The position numbers and the translations under genes are program-made. Below are positions 24,806 to 34,744 of a DNA stretch of 54,856 bases, piece by piece. The notes under the pieces are model-generated. The model did not search any database. It was not told the DNA's origin and saw nothing but the letters and a program-made list of their open reading frames with translations. Every line of letters begins with the position of its first letter. Position 1 is the stretch's first letter. Source of the DNA: CAYPYI01 sp964415085 (GTDB lineage: Bacteria; Bacillota; Clostridia; Tissierellales; Tissierellaceae); assembly GCA_964415085.1 (NCBI GenBank), contig CAYPYI010000005.1:1-54856 (forward strand), given 5' to 3'.

Positions 24806-25684
24806 TTATAAGTTATGTCCTAAGATATCTTTTTCATGTCTTTTTGCAGTTTCTGTTGCTGCTAATCCACCTAAAGCAGTTTCTCTTAGAGCTTCAGGCA
24901 TAGCGTTACCAACCTTAAACATAGCTCCTACAATTTCATCAAATGGAACTATAGCTTGTACATTTGCCAGTGCCATATCAGCAGAAATAAAAGCATTAAT
25001 TACTCCAGAAGAGTTTCTTATAATGCAAGGATATTCAACTAATCCAGCAATAGGATCACATACAAGTCCCATAATATGAGTAAGTGCAAATCCAGCTGCG
25101 TCAAAACATTGCTTTACGCTTCCGCCAGCCATTTCAACAATACCAGCAGCAGCCATAGCAGCTGCAGCTCCACACTCAGCCTGACATCCGCCTTCTGCTC
25201 CTGAAATAGTAGCATTTATAGCAACTATTTCACCTATTGCAGCAGCAGTAAGTAAACCATTTAAAACTTCATCATCTGTAAGATTTAGTTTATCTTTAGC
25301 AGAAAGCATAGCTGCTGGTAATATACCAGCTCCACCTGCTGTAGGTGCTGCAACAATTTTTCCCATAGATGCATTTAACTCAGATGTAGATATTGCTCTT
25401 GCCATAGCAAGGTTTACAAAATCTCCACTAAGTGTTTCATTATTCTTTCTATAATCTTCAATCTTCTTTGAGTTACCTCCAACTAGACCCGACACAGAAT
25501 GTATCTCTTCGTCTAATCCTGCAGTAGCAGAGTTCTTCATAACTTCCCAAGTACTCATAAGTTTATCTTTTAATTCATCGAAAGATAAATTTTCATATTC
25601 CATTTCTTTTTCAATCATAACTTCTGATATTTTTCTATTTGAATTTTTACATATATTCATTAATTCTTCAGCAGTACTAAACAT
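24806..25684 (-). CDS. sdaAA: L-serine dehydratase, iron-sulfur-dependent, alpha subunit
   Basis: This 292-residue catalytic subunit of the [4Fe-4S] L-serine ammonia-lyase yields pyruvate and ammonia. Cluster-ligand cysteines are visible in GCQAECGAAAAMAAAG near residue 165-180, KQCFDAAGF near 192, LVCDPIAGLVEYPC near 207-220. The N-terminal HSVSGLVGGNSKK and the GGAGILPAAMLSA block also match. The RBS GAGGTG is close upstream. It is 4 bases downstream of sdaAB, forming the two-subunit operon typical of clostridia. Confidence 0.95.
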   Translation of the reverse strand: MFSTAEELMNICKNSNRKISEVMIEKEMEYENLSFDELKDKLMSTWEVMKNSATAGLDEEIHSVSGLVGGNSKKIEDYRKNNETLSGDFVNLAMARAISTSELNASMGKIVAAPTAGGAGILPAAMLSAKDKLNLTDDEVLNGLLTAAAIGEIVAINATISGAEGGCQAECGAAAAMAAAGIVEMAGGSVKQCFDAAGFALTHIMGLVCDPIAGLVEYPCIIRNSSGVINAFISADMALANVQAIVPFDEIVGAMFKVGNAMPEALRETALGGLAATETAKRHEKDILGHNL

Positions 25685-25688
25685 ATTA

Positions 25689-26357
25689 TCACCTCACCAT
25701 AGGATTTATTAATTTAATGTAATTAATATCTTGTAAAGACTTTATTTCATCCATGACATCATCAGTCATAGCGACATCAAGTTCACATATCATAGTAGCT
25801 ATATCATCTACTCTAGAAACTTTCATAGTAGCTATATTGATACCGTGATTAATTAATATTGTACTTACTTCATGGACAACACCTTTTCTATCACTATAAC
25901 TTAAGATTATAGTAGAACTGTTACCTGTAAATTCAACTAAGACACCATTAATATCTGTAACAATAATACTACCGCCACCTATAGATGAACCAGTAACATA
26001 ATATGGTTTTTTATCAGCATATTTAAAAACCATCTTAACAGTATTTGGATGAACATTTCCTAAATCCGTCGGTATAAAGTTGTACTTAATTCCTGCTTCC
26101 TTAGCAAGTTTAAAAGATTCTTTAATTCTAGGATCAGCTGGATCCATATCTAATAGACCGGCAACTAAAGCTTTGTCAGATCCATGTCCTTTATAAGTAG
26201 TGGCAAATGATCCATGAAGTAAAAAATCAACTTCATTAAATCCTTTATCAGCGATTTGCATACCTATTTTACCAAGTCTAACTGCACCAGCAGTATGAGA
26301 ACTTGATGGACCAATCATTACAGGACCTAGAATATCAAATAAACCATAGCTTTTCAT
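25689..26357 (-). CDS. sdaAB: L-serine dehydratase, iron-sulfur-dependent, beta subunit
   Basis: This 222-residue subunit has the N-terminal GPVMIGPSSSHTAGAVRLGKI substrate/anion motif, the LLHGSFATTYKGHGSDKA block, a GGGSIIVTDINGV loop, and a C-terminal ACT domain (LSYSDRKGVVHEVSTILINHGINIATMKV region) that may sense serine. The start at 26357 is supported by AGGAGG 6 bases upstream; an earlier in-frame start at 26384 would overlap the mgtA coding end. Only 17 bases separate it from the mgtA stop, so the serine dehydratase genes either use a promoter inside mgtA or are read through from it. Confidence 0.93.
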   Translation of the reverse strand: MKSYGLFDILGPVMIGPSSSHTAGAVRLGKIGMQIADKGFNEVDFLLHGSFATTYKGHGSDKALVAGLLDMDPADPRIKESFKLAKEAGIKYNFIPTDLGNVHPNTVKMVFKYADKKPYYVTGSSIGGGSIIVTDINGVLVEFTGNSSTIILSYSDRKGVVHEVSTILINHGINIATMKVSRVDDIATMICELDVAMTDDVMDEIKSLQDINYIKLINPMVR

Positions 26358-26374
26358 ATAAAACCTCCTTAAAA

Positions 26375-29010
26375 TTATATCCAACTACCAAACTTCTTAA
26401 TATAAAGCCTTTTAGCCAACTCTGTTGTTAAAGAGTAAGCAATCAAAATACCTGCTAGCCATGCAAAATATTTTTTAGGAAGTGGCACAAAACCTAAATA
26501 AGTTCCTAAGCTTGTAAATGGTATTGCAATACCCACAATCATTATAATAATTGTCATAATAATAACAGGTTTACTAGCACGACTTTGAATAAAAGGAACC
26601 TTCTCTGTTCTTATCATATGCACAATTAGCGTTTGTGTCAATAGTCCAACAACAAACCATCCTGTTTGAAACAGTGGCATCTTGTCCATTGTGTTAGCTT
26701 GGAAAACATTCCACATTACAAGGAATGTTACAATATCAAAGATTGAACTTATAGGTCCAATGTAGACCATAAAAGTACCAATACTTTTTGCATCCCACTT
26801 TTGAGGTTTTTCTAAATATTCTTCATCCATATTATCCCAAGGAATTGAAATTTGAGAAATACTATATATTAAATTTTGTGTTAATAATTGTAGTGGCATC
26901 ATAGGTAGAAATGGTAAAAAAGCACTTGCTACCAATACACTAAACACATTACCAAAATTTGAACTTGCTGTCATTTTTATATATTTAACTATATTACCAA
27001 AAACTCTTCTACCTTCTATAACACCTTTTTCTAAAACATTTAGATCTTTTTCTAAAAGGATTATATCGGCAGACTCTTTAGCAATATCAACTGCAGTATC
27101 AACTGATATACCAACATCAGCTTGTTTTAATGCTTGAGCATCATTTATTCCATCACCTAAGAATCCAACAACATGATCATTATTTTGTAAAATACTAATA
27201 ACTCTTTCTTTTTGTGAAGGAGAAAGTTTAGCAAAAATATTTGTGGTCTTTGCAATTTCATAAATTTCAGCATCTGATAAATCGGCTATATCAGAACCTA
27301 ATACAGGATTTTCATGATTAATACCTACATCTTTTGCAATTTTAACTGTAACAACCTCATTATCTCCTGTAAGAATTTTTACATCTACACCATGTTTATG
27401 AAGAGCTTTAATAGCTGAGATAGAAGATGCTTTAGGGGGATCTAAAAAGCCCATATATCCAATTAAAACCATATCACTTTCATCAGAGACACCAAAGGTG
27501 TTCTCATCAGGAACATTATTCTTTTGAGATATACCAAGAACCCTCATACCCTCGGAATTTAAACTATTTACAGTTTTTAAAATTTCCTTAGTTATATCCT
27601 CAGTAAGAGGCACTACCTCATCATCTATTTCAACAAAAGATGAAATACTTAACATTTCCTCAATAGCACCTTTTGTTATTAATTGTCTTTTTCCATTATC
27701 ACTTTCAACAACAACACTCATTCTTCTTCTAGTAAAGTCAAATGGAATTTCATCAATTTTTTTATAAATATCAAGATTTTTATCTAGACCTAATTTTTCT
27801 GAGTGTTCAATAACTGCAACATCAATTAGATTTTTAAGTCCTGTTTGATAATAGCTATTTAAATATCCATGCCTTAGTACCCTATCACTACTTCTACCAG
27901 AAACATCTAAATATTTTTCAAGTACAATTTTATCTTCCGTAAGAGTTCCTGTTTTATCAGTACATAATATATCCATAGCACCAAAATTTTGTATGGAACT
28001 TAGCCTTTTTACAATAATTTGTTTTTCTGATAGTGATATTGCACCTTTAGCTAAGTTTGTAGTAACTAATGTAGGTAACATTTCAGGTGTTAAACCTACT
28101 GCGATTGAAATAGAGAATAATAAGGCACTAAGCCAATCTTTTTTAGTATACCAGTTAACAAAAAATACGATTGGAACCATAACTAGCATGAATCTAATTA
28201 ATAAATGACTCACACTTTCTACACCTTCTTCAAAACTAGTATGTCAACTTCTTTTGTAAGTGACTTTGCTATTGAACCAAAATAGGTGTTATTACCTGTT
28301 TCAACAACAACTCCTATAGCACTACCACTTACTACAATAGTTCCCATTAGAACTATATTAGTTAAATCAGCAGCGTTTCTTCTTTTAACATCATCAGTCA
28401 TAGTTTCTGCATATTTTTCTACTGGTTCTGATTCACCTGTAAGACTTGATTGACTTATAAATAAGTCCTTACAAGATATTATTCTCATATCTGCTGGTAC
28501 CAAATCACCTGCAGCAAGATATACAATATCTCCTGGAACAACTTCAGACATAAGAATTTCTTTAGGATTAGTACCCAGTCTTTCTACACTTGTTGTTGTA
28601 GGTACTAGATCCTTTAAATTATCAGCTGTAATTTGAGATTTATACTCTTGTGAAAATTTCAAAATAACACTTATTAATACCATTGTCATGATAATTATTA
28701 TAGTTACAAAACTTTTTTCTCCTGGTGGAGCAAATAAAACATCAGTAAAAAAAGTAAGAACAACAATAGCTAGTAGAATTAGTATAAATGGATCTAAGAA
28801 TGATTTTAATAGTTTTACATACCATGGACTTCTTTTTTCATAGATAATTTAATTTGGTCCAAACTCCTCTAATCTTTTTTCAGCTTCTTCATTTGATATC
28901 CCTTCTAATGAAGTTTCAAGATTAATTAAAATATCCTTATAATCCAAACTACTAATATTTTGTAAATTATCATTAATCTGTCTTTCTTTTTCTTTATAAT
29001 ATCCTTCCAT
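26375..29010 (-). pseudogene. mgtA: Mg2+-importing P-type ATPase, broken by nonsense codon and frameshift
   Basis: Joined across two lesions this is an ~878-codon gene, full length for MgtA/MgtB P3-type ATPases. It starts at ATG 29010 (MEGYYKEKERQ...) with AGGAGGTG upstream and reads to RLEEFGPN, where TAA at 28849-28851 replaces an expected Glu (GPN-E), then resumes in the same frame with IIYEKRSPWYV. It continues through the actuator LTGESEPVEKY to about 28245, where loss of one base shifts frame (TKEVDI then TSFEEGVESVSHLLIRF in the new frame). The remainder holds DKTGTLT with the phosphorylated Asp, the GDGIND hinge and the C-terminal helices, undamaged. Decay looks recent, or the lesions are sequencing errors. 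Confidence 0.92.
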
Positions 29011-29126
29011 GAAGCACCTCCTGTAAATACTTTACTTATGTCTTTATAGTTCATATACCCAAGATTATCTAATAAACTAAGTTTTATGATATAATTATAT
29101 AAAAAGTATAAAGGAGTGTTTAGATT

Positions 29127-29675
29127 ATGGACAAATATTTTATAGATAGGCAATCAACTGTTCTTATGATTATAGATATTCAAAATAGGTTACTTCCAGT
29201 AATTTATAATAAAGATGAGATTATAAAAAATACAAATATATTAATAGAGGCCTGTAAAGAATTAAATATACCTTATATAGTAACGGAACAATATCCAAAA
29301 GGGTTAGGCAAAACTACAGAAGAATTAAATTTAGATATAAGCAGTATAGATATTTATGAAAAATTGAGTTTTTCTGCTTACACAGAAGAAGTAGAGGAAA
29401 AATTAAATTTACTAGAGAAAAAGAAAATTATAGTAGTAGGCATGGAAACGCATATTTGTGTATATCAAACTGTAAGAGATTTGATAAAAAATGGATATGA
29501 TGTTCACTTAGTTAGTGATGCAGTCGGTTCTAGGTTTAAGTTAAATGATGATAATGGTAAAAAAATAATACATGATTTAGGTGGTGTATTAACAAATACA
29601 GAAACTGTACTGTTCGACTTATTAAAAGTTGCTAAAACAGAAGAATTTAAGAAGATATCTAAGTTAATAAAGTAA
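29127..29675 (+). CDS. isochorismatase-family cysteine hydrolase
   Basis: This 182-residue hydrolase has the motif LMIIDIQNRLLP with catalytic Asp near residue 17, YEKLSFSAY with the likely catalytic Lys near 79, and VVGMETHICVYQT with nucleophile Cys near 112. The ME-THICV arrangement and absence of the nicotinamidase HC motif place it in the YcaC-like subgroup, whose substrates are mostly unknown. AAAGGAG lies upstream, and TATAAT at 29090-29095 is a likely -10. It is divergent from the broken mgtA with 116 bases between starts. Confidence 0.85.
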   Translation: MDKYFIDRQSTVLMIIDIQNRLLPVIYNKDEIIKNTNILIEACKELNIPYIVTEQYPKGLGKTTEELNLDISSIDIYEKLSFSAYTEEVEEKLNLLEKKKIIVVGMETHICVYQTVRDLIKNGYDVHLVSDAVGSRFKLNDDNGKKIIHDLGGVLTNTETVLFDLLKVAKTEEFKKISKLIK

Positions 29676-29687
29676 GTATTAAAAGAG

Positions 29688-29741
29688 AAGCTTAAAACCC
29701 TACATAGGTTTTAAGCTTCCGTTGAAAAGAGTGCTTTTCAT
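29688..29741 (+). terminator. two consecutive hairpins after the hydrolase gene
   Basis: A 13-bp perfect stem (29688-29700 / 29708-29720) lacks a T tract. It is followed at once by a second hairpin, TGAAAAG / CTTTTCA (29724-29730 / 29735-29741), running into ATTTATAT. This is probably a tandem termination or RNA-stability structure. Confidence 0.6.
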
Positions 29742-29795
29742 TTATATAATTAATCATATATGATATAATTATATAAATAGATTGGAGGGCTTTTA

Positions 29796-30866
29796 GTGAT
29801 TAAATTTATACATTTTTCTGATACACATTTAGGATTAAAGATGACTAATAGATCCTTTGGAGTTGACTATGCGCAAGAAAGAAGAAGACAAATATGGAAT
29901 ACATTAAAAGCAGCTATAGAGTATACAGTGGAAAATAATATAGATTTTATATTTATTCCAGGAGATGTATATGAAGATGAATATTTTACCATAGGAGATG
30001 GTGAAAGATTAAGAGATATATTTTGTATCAATAAAGATGTAAATATATTAATTGCTGCAGGAAATCATGATTATATATCGAAAAATAGTATTTATAGTCA
30101 AATCAAATGGCCTAACAATGTATATATTTTTGATGATAAAAAATTAGATAAAATAGATTTTCCGGATAAGAACATTAGTATTTTTGGTATGAGTTGGGAT
30201 AAAATCGAAAAAAAAGAAGAATTGATTTTAAGAGAAGAATATTTTAAAACGGACTTAAAGTATAAAGTACTTTTGCTACACTCAGGATTAGATCATGATA
30301 GTGGATATTTACCTATTAATTTGGAAAGTCTAAAATCATTTGATTTAGATTATGTAGCTTTAGGTCATATTCATAAAAGACAAAAACTTGCAGATAATAT
30401 TTATTACTCAGGATGTTTAGAGCCAACACATTTCAAAGAAACTGGAAGAAAAGGTTTTATAGAGGGTGTTTTAGATGATGATTTATATATAAAATTCATC
30501 CCATTTGCTAGAAGAGAGTTTTCAATACTAGATATTACTATAAATGAAGATCTAACTTATAATGATATTTATAATTTATTTAGTGAAATATCTGGAAGAG
30601 ATAATAATTTTTATAGAATTAATCTAAAGGGTTTTATAAATAATAATGTTGATAAAGAAATGTTATTTAAAGATATCAAAGAAAACTTTTTTTATTTAGA
30701 AATAATAGATCAAACAGTTATGGATTATGATTTAGAAAAATTAAAGAAAGACTATAAAGGAAGGCTAGTAGAACAATTTATAGAACAAATGCAAGAGAAA
30801 TCCCTTACAAACCCTATAGTAAAAGATGCTTTATATATAGGATTAGAGGCACTCTTAAAGGAGTGA
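29796..30866 (+). CDS. SbcD/YhaO-like DNA repair exonuclease (metallophosphoesterase)
   Basis: This 356-residue calcineurin-like phosphoesterase shows ordered metal-site motifs: FSDTHLG (Asp9, His11), FIPGDVYED near residue 53-61, AAGNHDY near 88, LLHSGLDH near 165, and GHIHKRQ near 190. The C-terminal ~140 residues form the capping/partner-binding region of SbcD/Mre11-like proteins. It starts at GTG (29796) with TGGAGGG 6 bases upstream. It precedes the large ATPase gene by 8 bases, the standard nuclease-ATPase pairing of SbcCD and YhaO-YhaN. Confidence 0.88.
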   Translation: MIKFIHFSDTHLGLKMTNRSFGVDYAQERRRQIWNTLKAAIEYTVENNIDFIFIPGDVYEDEYFTIGDGERLRDIFCINKDVNILIAAGNHDYISKNSIYSQIKWPNNVYIFDDKKLDKIDFPDKNISIFGMSWDKIEKKEELILREEYFKTDLKYKVLLLHSGLDHDSGYLPINLESLKSFDLDYVALGHIHKRQKLADNIYYSGCLEPTHFKETGRKGFIEGVLDDDLYIKFIPFARREFSILDITINEDLTYNDIYNLFSEISGRDNNFYRINLKGFINNNVDKEMLFKDIKENFFYLEIIDQTVMDYDLEKLKKDYKGRLVEQFIEQMQEKSLTNPIVKDALYIGLEALLKE

Positions 30867-30874
30867 ACAATTAA

Positions 30875-33298
30875 GTGAAAATTAATAAATTAAATTTAAT
30901 ATCTTTTGGAAAGTTCAAAAATAAAGAAATTAATTTAGAAGACAAAATTAATATTATATATGGAGAAAATGAAGCGGGAAAAACTACAGTTCATAATTTT
31001 ATACAAGGAATGTTTTATGGTTTTTTAAAGCCGTATGTAAATAGAGCCATATATACTAAAGAACATGAAAAATATAATCCTTGGAATAGTGATAAATATA
31101 TTGGACAATTAGAGTTAAATTTCGAGGGTAAGGATTATCTTATAGAGAGAAATTTTAAAAAGCAAGATGAATATACAAAAGTATTTATGAAAGATACACT
31201 TTTAGATGTAACTGATATTGTAAATACTGGAACATCAGGGAGAATATTGCAACCAGGATATCATTTTTTTGGATTTAATGATGTAGTATTTAATAACACT
31301 ATATCTATAAAACAGTTAGGAAATAAAACAGATGAGCATTTAGCAGAAGAGATAAAAGATAAAATTATAAATATGTCAACATCTTTAGATGAGGATATAT
31401 CTGTAAAAAATGCTATATCAAAAATAGAAGATGATATTAAAGAAATTGGGAGTAAACGTGCATATACAAGTAAACTTGGTGGTATATATGAAAGTATTGA
31501 TAAATTAAAAGAGAAAAAAAATAATTTACAACTTAAAAAAGATAATTATAATATTTATATAGATAAAAAAAGTCAATTAGAAAGAAAGATAAAAAGTTTG
31601 GATTTAAAGCTTGAAGATTTAAAAAATATTAAAAATAATATTTTATTAAATGAATTAATTTCAAAGAATAATAAAATAAACAAACTAGAAAAAGAGATAA
31701 ATGATTTAAATAAGATTGAATTGGAACTTGTAAAATATAAGGACTTATCAGTGAGTGACTATTCAACATTACTTGAACTATATAATAAAAATGAAGAAAA
31801 CAGTAATAGAATTAAAGAAATACAAAAAGAGATAGACTTAAACCTAGAGAAGATAGAAAGCTTAAAAGTAAAATTAAACTCGAATTACTCAGCAAAAGAT
31901 TATGAAAAAATAGAAAATATTATACAGTCTATTGAGAATATAAATAATGAACTTATGAAAAATGACTTAAGATTTATTTATATAGATAAGAAGGAAAATG
32001 AATATAAGAAAGTTTTATATCTAGTTTTATTTTTAATAGCAACAACTATATCTATACTTATAATTTTTAGTATTTTTTTTACTAAGACAAAGTTGCAGCT
32101 ATTAGGAAATATTTTATTTATTCCTTTAGCTTTAGTGACGAATTCGAAATATAGAAAATATAAAGGATTTACTAGTAGAATAGATAATTATATTGAAGAT
32201 ATTATATCTAAACAAGAAAAATTAAAAGATGAAAAAAATACTTTAGAAGATGAAAAGATAAGTTTGTTTAAAAAATATGATATAAAAGATGATTTAGATT
32301 TTAAAAGAAATAAAGAGAAATTAAATATAAGATATATTAGAGAAGAAGAATATAGGAGTGAATTTTCTAATCTTATTAATAGGAATTTATATTTAAATGG
32401 TATGAAAGATAAATATATAAAGGAAATTAATAAAAATAATGAATATATAAATAGTTTCTTGGAATCAAATAACTTTATAGATATAGGTGAGTTTAAGATA
32501 GGATTAGAGAAAGCCGAGGAATACAAAGAAATAAGATCTTCTTTAAATAGTAAACTCCAGATAAAAGAAAATTTAATGGATAATAAGACTATAAGTGAAT
32601 TTAATATAGAAATAGATCTTTTGTCTAAAGAAATAAATAAAAAAGTAGATGTTAATGAATATGAATTGGAAAATGTGAGTAGGGAAATAAAAACTTTAGA
32701 AAATGAATTATATTCTACTTTATTAGAGGAGAAAGAAATATCTGAGAGAATATTTACTCTAGATGAAAGAAAAAAAGAGCTGCTAGAATTAGAAGAGCAA
32801 ATATACTCTTATGAAAGGGAACTTTTAAGTTTAAATAAAAAATTAGAGTCTTTAAATTTAGCAAAAGATACAATAGAGAATCTTTCAAAAGATATTCATA
32901 ATGAATTTGCACCTGAGATAAATAGAGAGATTTCAAAAGTTATTTCAGATATAACTGGTGGTAAATATAGTAAGGTTAAAATAGATGATGATTTAAATAT
33001 TAATCTACATCTACCTAATAGCGAGAAAGTAGTAAACATAGAAAATCTAAGTGGAGGAACAATTGATCAGATATACTTCTCACTAAGATATGGTATTACT
33101 AATTCATCAGCTAATGATCAGTTACCTTTAATCTTGGATGATTGCTTTATTCAATATGATGATGTGAGATTAGAAAATATGTTAAAAGTATTAATCGAAG
33201 AAAGTAATAAAAGGCAAATAATTTTATTTACTTGTCAAAACAGAGAAATAGATATATTAGATAAACTAAATAAAGAATATAACTTAATAAGGTTATAA
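30875..33298 (+). CDS. YhaN/SbcC-like AAA ATPase with coiled coil and internal membrane hairpin
   Basis: This 807-residue SMC-like protein has Walker A GENEAGKTT at residues 30-38, long Lys/Glu coiled coils from about 190-370 and 430-690, the ABC signature LSGGT near 725 and Walker B LPLILDDC near 750. Two hydrophobic helices (about 379-403 and 408-424) sit in the middle where SbcC has its zinc hook. No CxxC hook is seen, matching the YhaN type. It probably works with the preceding nuclease on DNA ends, possibly membrane-tethered (inference). It starts at GTG with AAGGAGTG 10 bases upstream. Confidence 0.88.
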   Translation: MKINKLNLISFGKFKNKEINLEDKINIIYGENEAGKTTVHNFIQGMFYGFLKPYVNRAIYTKEHEKYNPWNSDKYIGQLELNFEGKDYLIERNFKKQDEYTKVFMKDTLLDVTDIVNTGTSGRILQPGYHFFGFNDVVFNNTISIKQLGNKTDEHLAEEIKDKIINMSTSLDEDISVKNAISKIEDDIKEIGSKRAYTSKLGGIYESIDKLKEKKNNLQLKKDNYNIYIDKKSQLERKIKSLDLKLEDLKNIKNNILLNELISKNNKINKLEKEINDLNKIELELVKYKDLSVSDYSTLLELYNKNEENSNRIKEIQKEIDLNLEKIESLKVKLNSNYSAKDYEKIENIIQSIENINNELMKNDLRFIYIDKKENEYKKVLYLVLFLIATTISILIIFSIFFTKTKLQLLGNILFIPLALVTNSKYRKYKGFTSRIDNYIEDIISKQEKLKDEKNTLEDEKISLFKKYDIKDDLDFKRNKEKLNIRYIREEEYRSEFSNLINRNLYLNGMKDKYIKEINKNNEYINSFLESNNFIDIGEFKIGLEKAEEYKEIRSSLNSKLQIKENLMDNKTISEFNIEIDLLSKEINKKVDVNEYELENVSREIKTLENELYSTLLEEKEISERIFTLDERKKELLELEEQIYSYERELLSLNKKLESLNLAKDTIENLSKDIHNEFAPEINREISKVISDITGGKYSKVKIDDDLNINLHLPNSEKVVNIENLSGGTIDQIYFSLRYGITNSSANDQLPLILDDCFIQYDDVRLENMLKVLIEESNKRQIILFTCQNREIDILDKLNKEYNLIRL

Positions 33299-33312
33299 TA
33301 CGAGGTGTATAT

Positions 33313-34005
33313 ATGATTTATGGTATAGGAGATTTACACTTTGATTACTCCAAAGATAAGCCTATGGACATATTTGGAGATAACTGGATAGATCATGAGC
33401 AGCAGATAATAAAATTTTGGGAAGATAATATTACAGATGAAGATTTGATTCTTATTCCTGGAGATATTTCTTGGGCACTCAAATTAGAAGATGCATATTA
33501 CGATTTAAAAAGAATAGATAAACTCCCTGGAACTAAAGTATTTGTTAAGGGAAATCATGACTACTGGTGGCAAAGTTTAAATAAGATAAATAATTTAAAT
33601 TTGGAATCTTTGGTATTTCTACAGAATAGTTCCTATGTTTTTAAAGACTATGCTATAGCTGGAACAAGGGGATGGTCTTCAAGAGATAGCGAAGGCTTTT
33701 CAGATTCAGATGAAAAGGTATTTAGAAGAGAAGTTTTAAGACTTAAAATGAGTTTAGATTCAATTCCAAAAGATATTGAAAAGAAAATAGTTATGCTTCA
33801 TTATCCTCCTTTTAATAACAAAGATCAAACTCCCAATGAGTTTGTAGAGGTAATGAAGGAATATAATGTAGATATTTGTTTATATGGACATTTGCATGCA
33901 GGTGGACATAAGTTTGCAGTTGAAGGAGAGATATCTGGAATAGATTTTCATTGTATATCCAGTGATTTTATTAACTTTGAACCAAAACTAATAATTGAGG
34001 AGTGA
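33313..34005 (+). CDS. metallophosphoesterase (calcineurin-like)
   Basis: This 230-residue phosphoesterase has the metal-binding series GDLHFDYS (residues 6-13), IPGDISWA near 48, VKGNHDYWW near 80, MLHYPPF near 160 and YGHLHAGGH near 195. It is of the small single-domain class; substrates may be nucleotides, phosphoproteins or phospholipids, and cannot be told from sequence. It follows the YhaN-like gene by 14 bases with GAGGTG as RBS and precedes nagB by 4 bases. Confidence 0.85.
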   Translation: MIYGIGDLHFDYSKDKPMDIFGDNWIDHEQQIIKFWEDNITDEDLILIPGDISWALKLEDAYYDLKRIDKLPGTKVFVKGNHDYWWQSLNKINNLNLESLVFLQNSSYVFKDYAIAGTRGWSSRDSEGFSDSDEKVFRREVLRLKMSLDSIPKDIEKKIVMLHYPPFNNKDQTPNEFVEVMKEYNVDICLYGHLHAGGHKFAVEGEISGIDFHCISSDFINFEPKLIIEE

Positions 34006-34009
34006 AAAT

Positions 34010-34744
34010 ATGAAAATTGTAGTAGTTAAAGATTATAAAGAATTAAGTGAAACAGCAGCTAAAATAATAGTTGATGGTGTAAAAGAAAAACCTAATACAG
34101 TATTAGGACTAGCTACAGGGAGTACTCCAATAGGAACATATGAAGAAATTATAAGATATCATAAAGATGAAAATATAGACTTTTCAGAAGTTGTAACTTT
34201 TAATTTAGATGAATATATAGGTGTAGGAAAAGAACATGAAGGAAGTTATAACTACTTTATGAATGAACATTTATTTAATCATATAAATGTAAATAAAGAA
34301 AATATTCATATACCAGATGGATTAGTTGATGAGGATAAAATTGATGAATATGTTAAAGAGTATGATAGAGAAATAGAAGATGCAGGTGGTATAGATATAC
34401 AACTTCTTGGAATAGGAAGTAATGGACATATAGGATTTAATGAACCTGCAGAAGAGTTATCATCAGGAACTTGTGTTATTGAGTTAACTGAAAGCACTTT
34501 AAAAGATAATCTTAAATATTTTGATCATATTGATGAAGTTCCTAGAACAGCTATAACTCTTGGAATGGGTGGAATAATGAAAGCCAAGAAAATTGTAATG
34601 ATAATAAATGGTAAAAATAAACACAAAGTAGTAAAAGATTTGCTTGAAAAAGACGTAATAACTACTAAACTTCCAGCATCCCTTCTAAGGCTTCACAGAG
34701 ATGCTACTATAATAATAGATGAAGAGGCATATTATGGAAAGTAA
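34010..34744 (+). CDS. nagB: glucosamine-6-phosphate deaminase
   Basis: This 244-residue cytoplasmic enzyme converts glucosamine-6-phosphate to fructose-6-phosphate and ammonia. Family motifs are present: GLATGSTPIGTYEEI near residue 37, the catalytic NLDEYIGV near 70 with the EGSYNYFMNEHLF block, and GIGSNGHIGFNEP near 131-143 containing the catalytic His. Start 34010 is chosen because GAGGAG is 7 bases upstream; the upstream in-frame TTG overlaps the RBS. No nagA is adjacent. Its 3' end overlaps the CYTH gene by 11 bases. Confidence 0.95.
   Translation: MKIVVVKDYKELSETAAKIIVDGVKEKPNTVLGLATGSTPIGTYEEIIRYHKDENIDFSEVVTFNLDEYIGVGKEHEGSYNYFMNEHLFNHINVNKENIHIPDGLVDEDKIDEYVKEYDREIEDAGGIDIQLLGIGSNGHIGFNEPAEELSSGTCVIELTESTLKDNLKYFDHIDEVPRTAITLGMGGIMKAKKIVMIINGKNKHKVVKDLLEKDVITTKLPASLLRLHRDATIIIDEEAYYGK

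Noticed and set aside
24774..25079. Forward open frame of 101 codons
   Set aside because: Fully antisense to sdaAA, which has strong family motifs; no RBS.
28849..28851. TAA in mgtA as a recoded or readthrough codon
   Set aside because: No stop-codon recoding signal was recognised, and a second, independent frameshift exists in the same gene; ordinary decay or sequencing error is simpler.
29011..29126. M-box magnesium riboswitch upstream of mgtA
   Set aside because: The 116-bp divergent region is too short and shows none of the M-box conserved segments.
29740..29782. AT-rich near-palindrome upstream of the SbcD-like gene as an operator
   Set aside because: Composed almost only of A and T with an offset base; such palindromes arise by chance in this composition.
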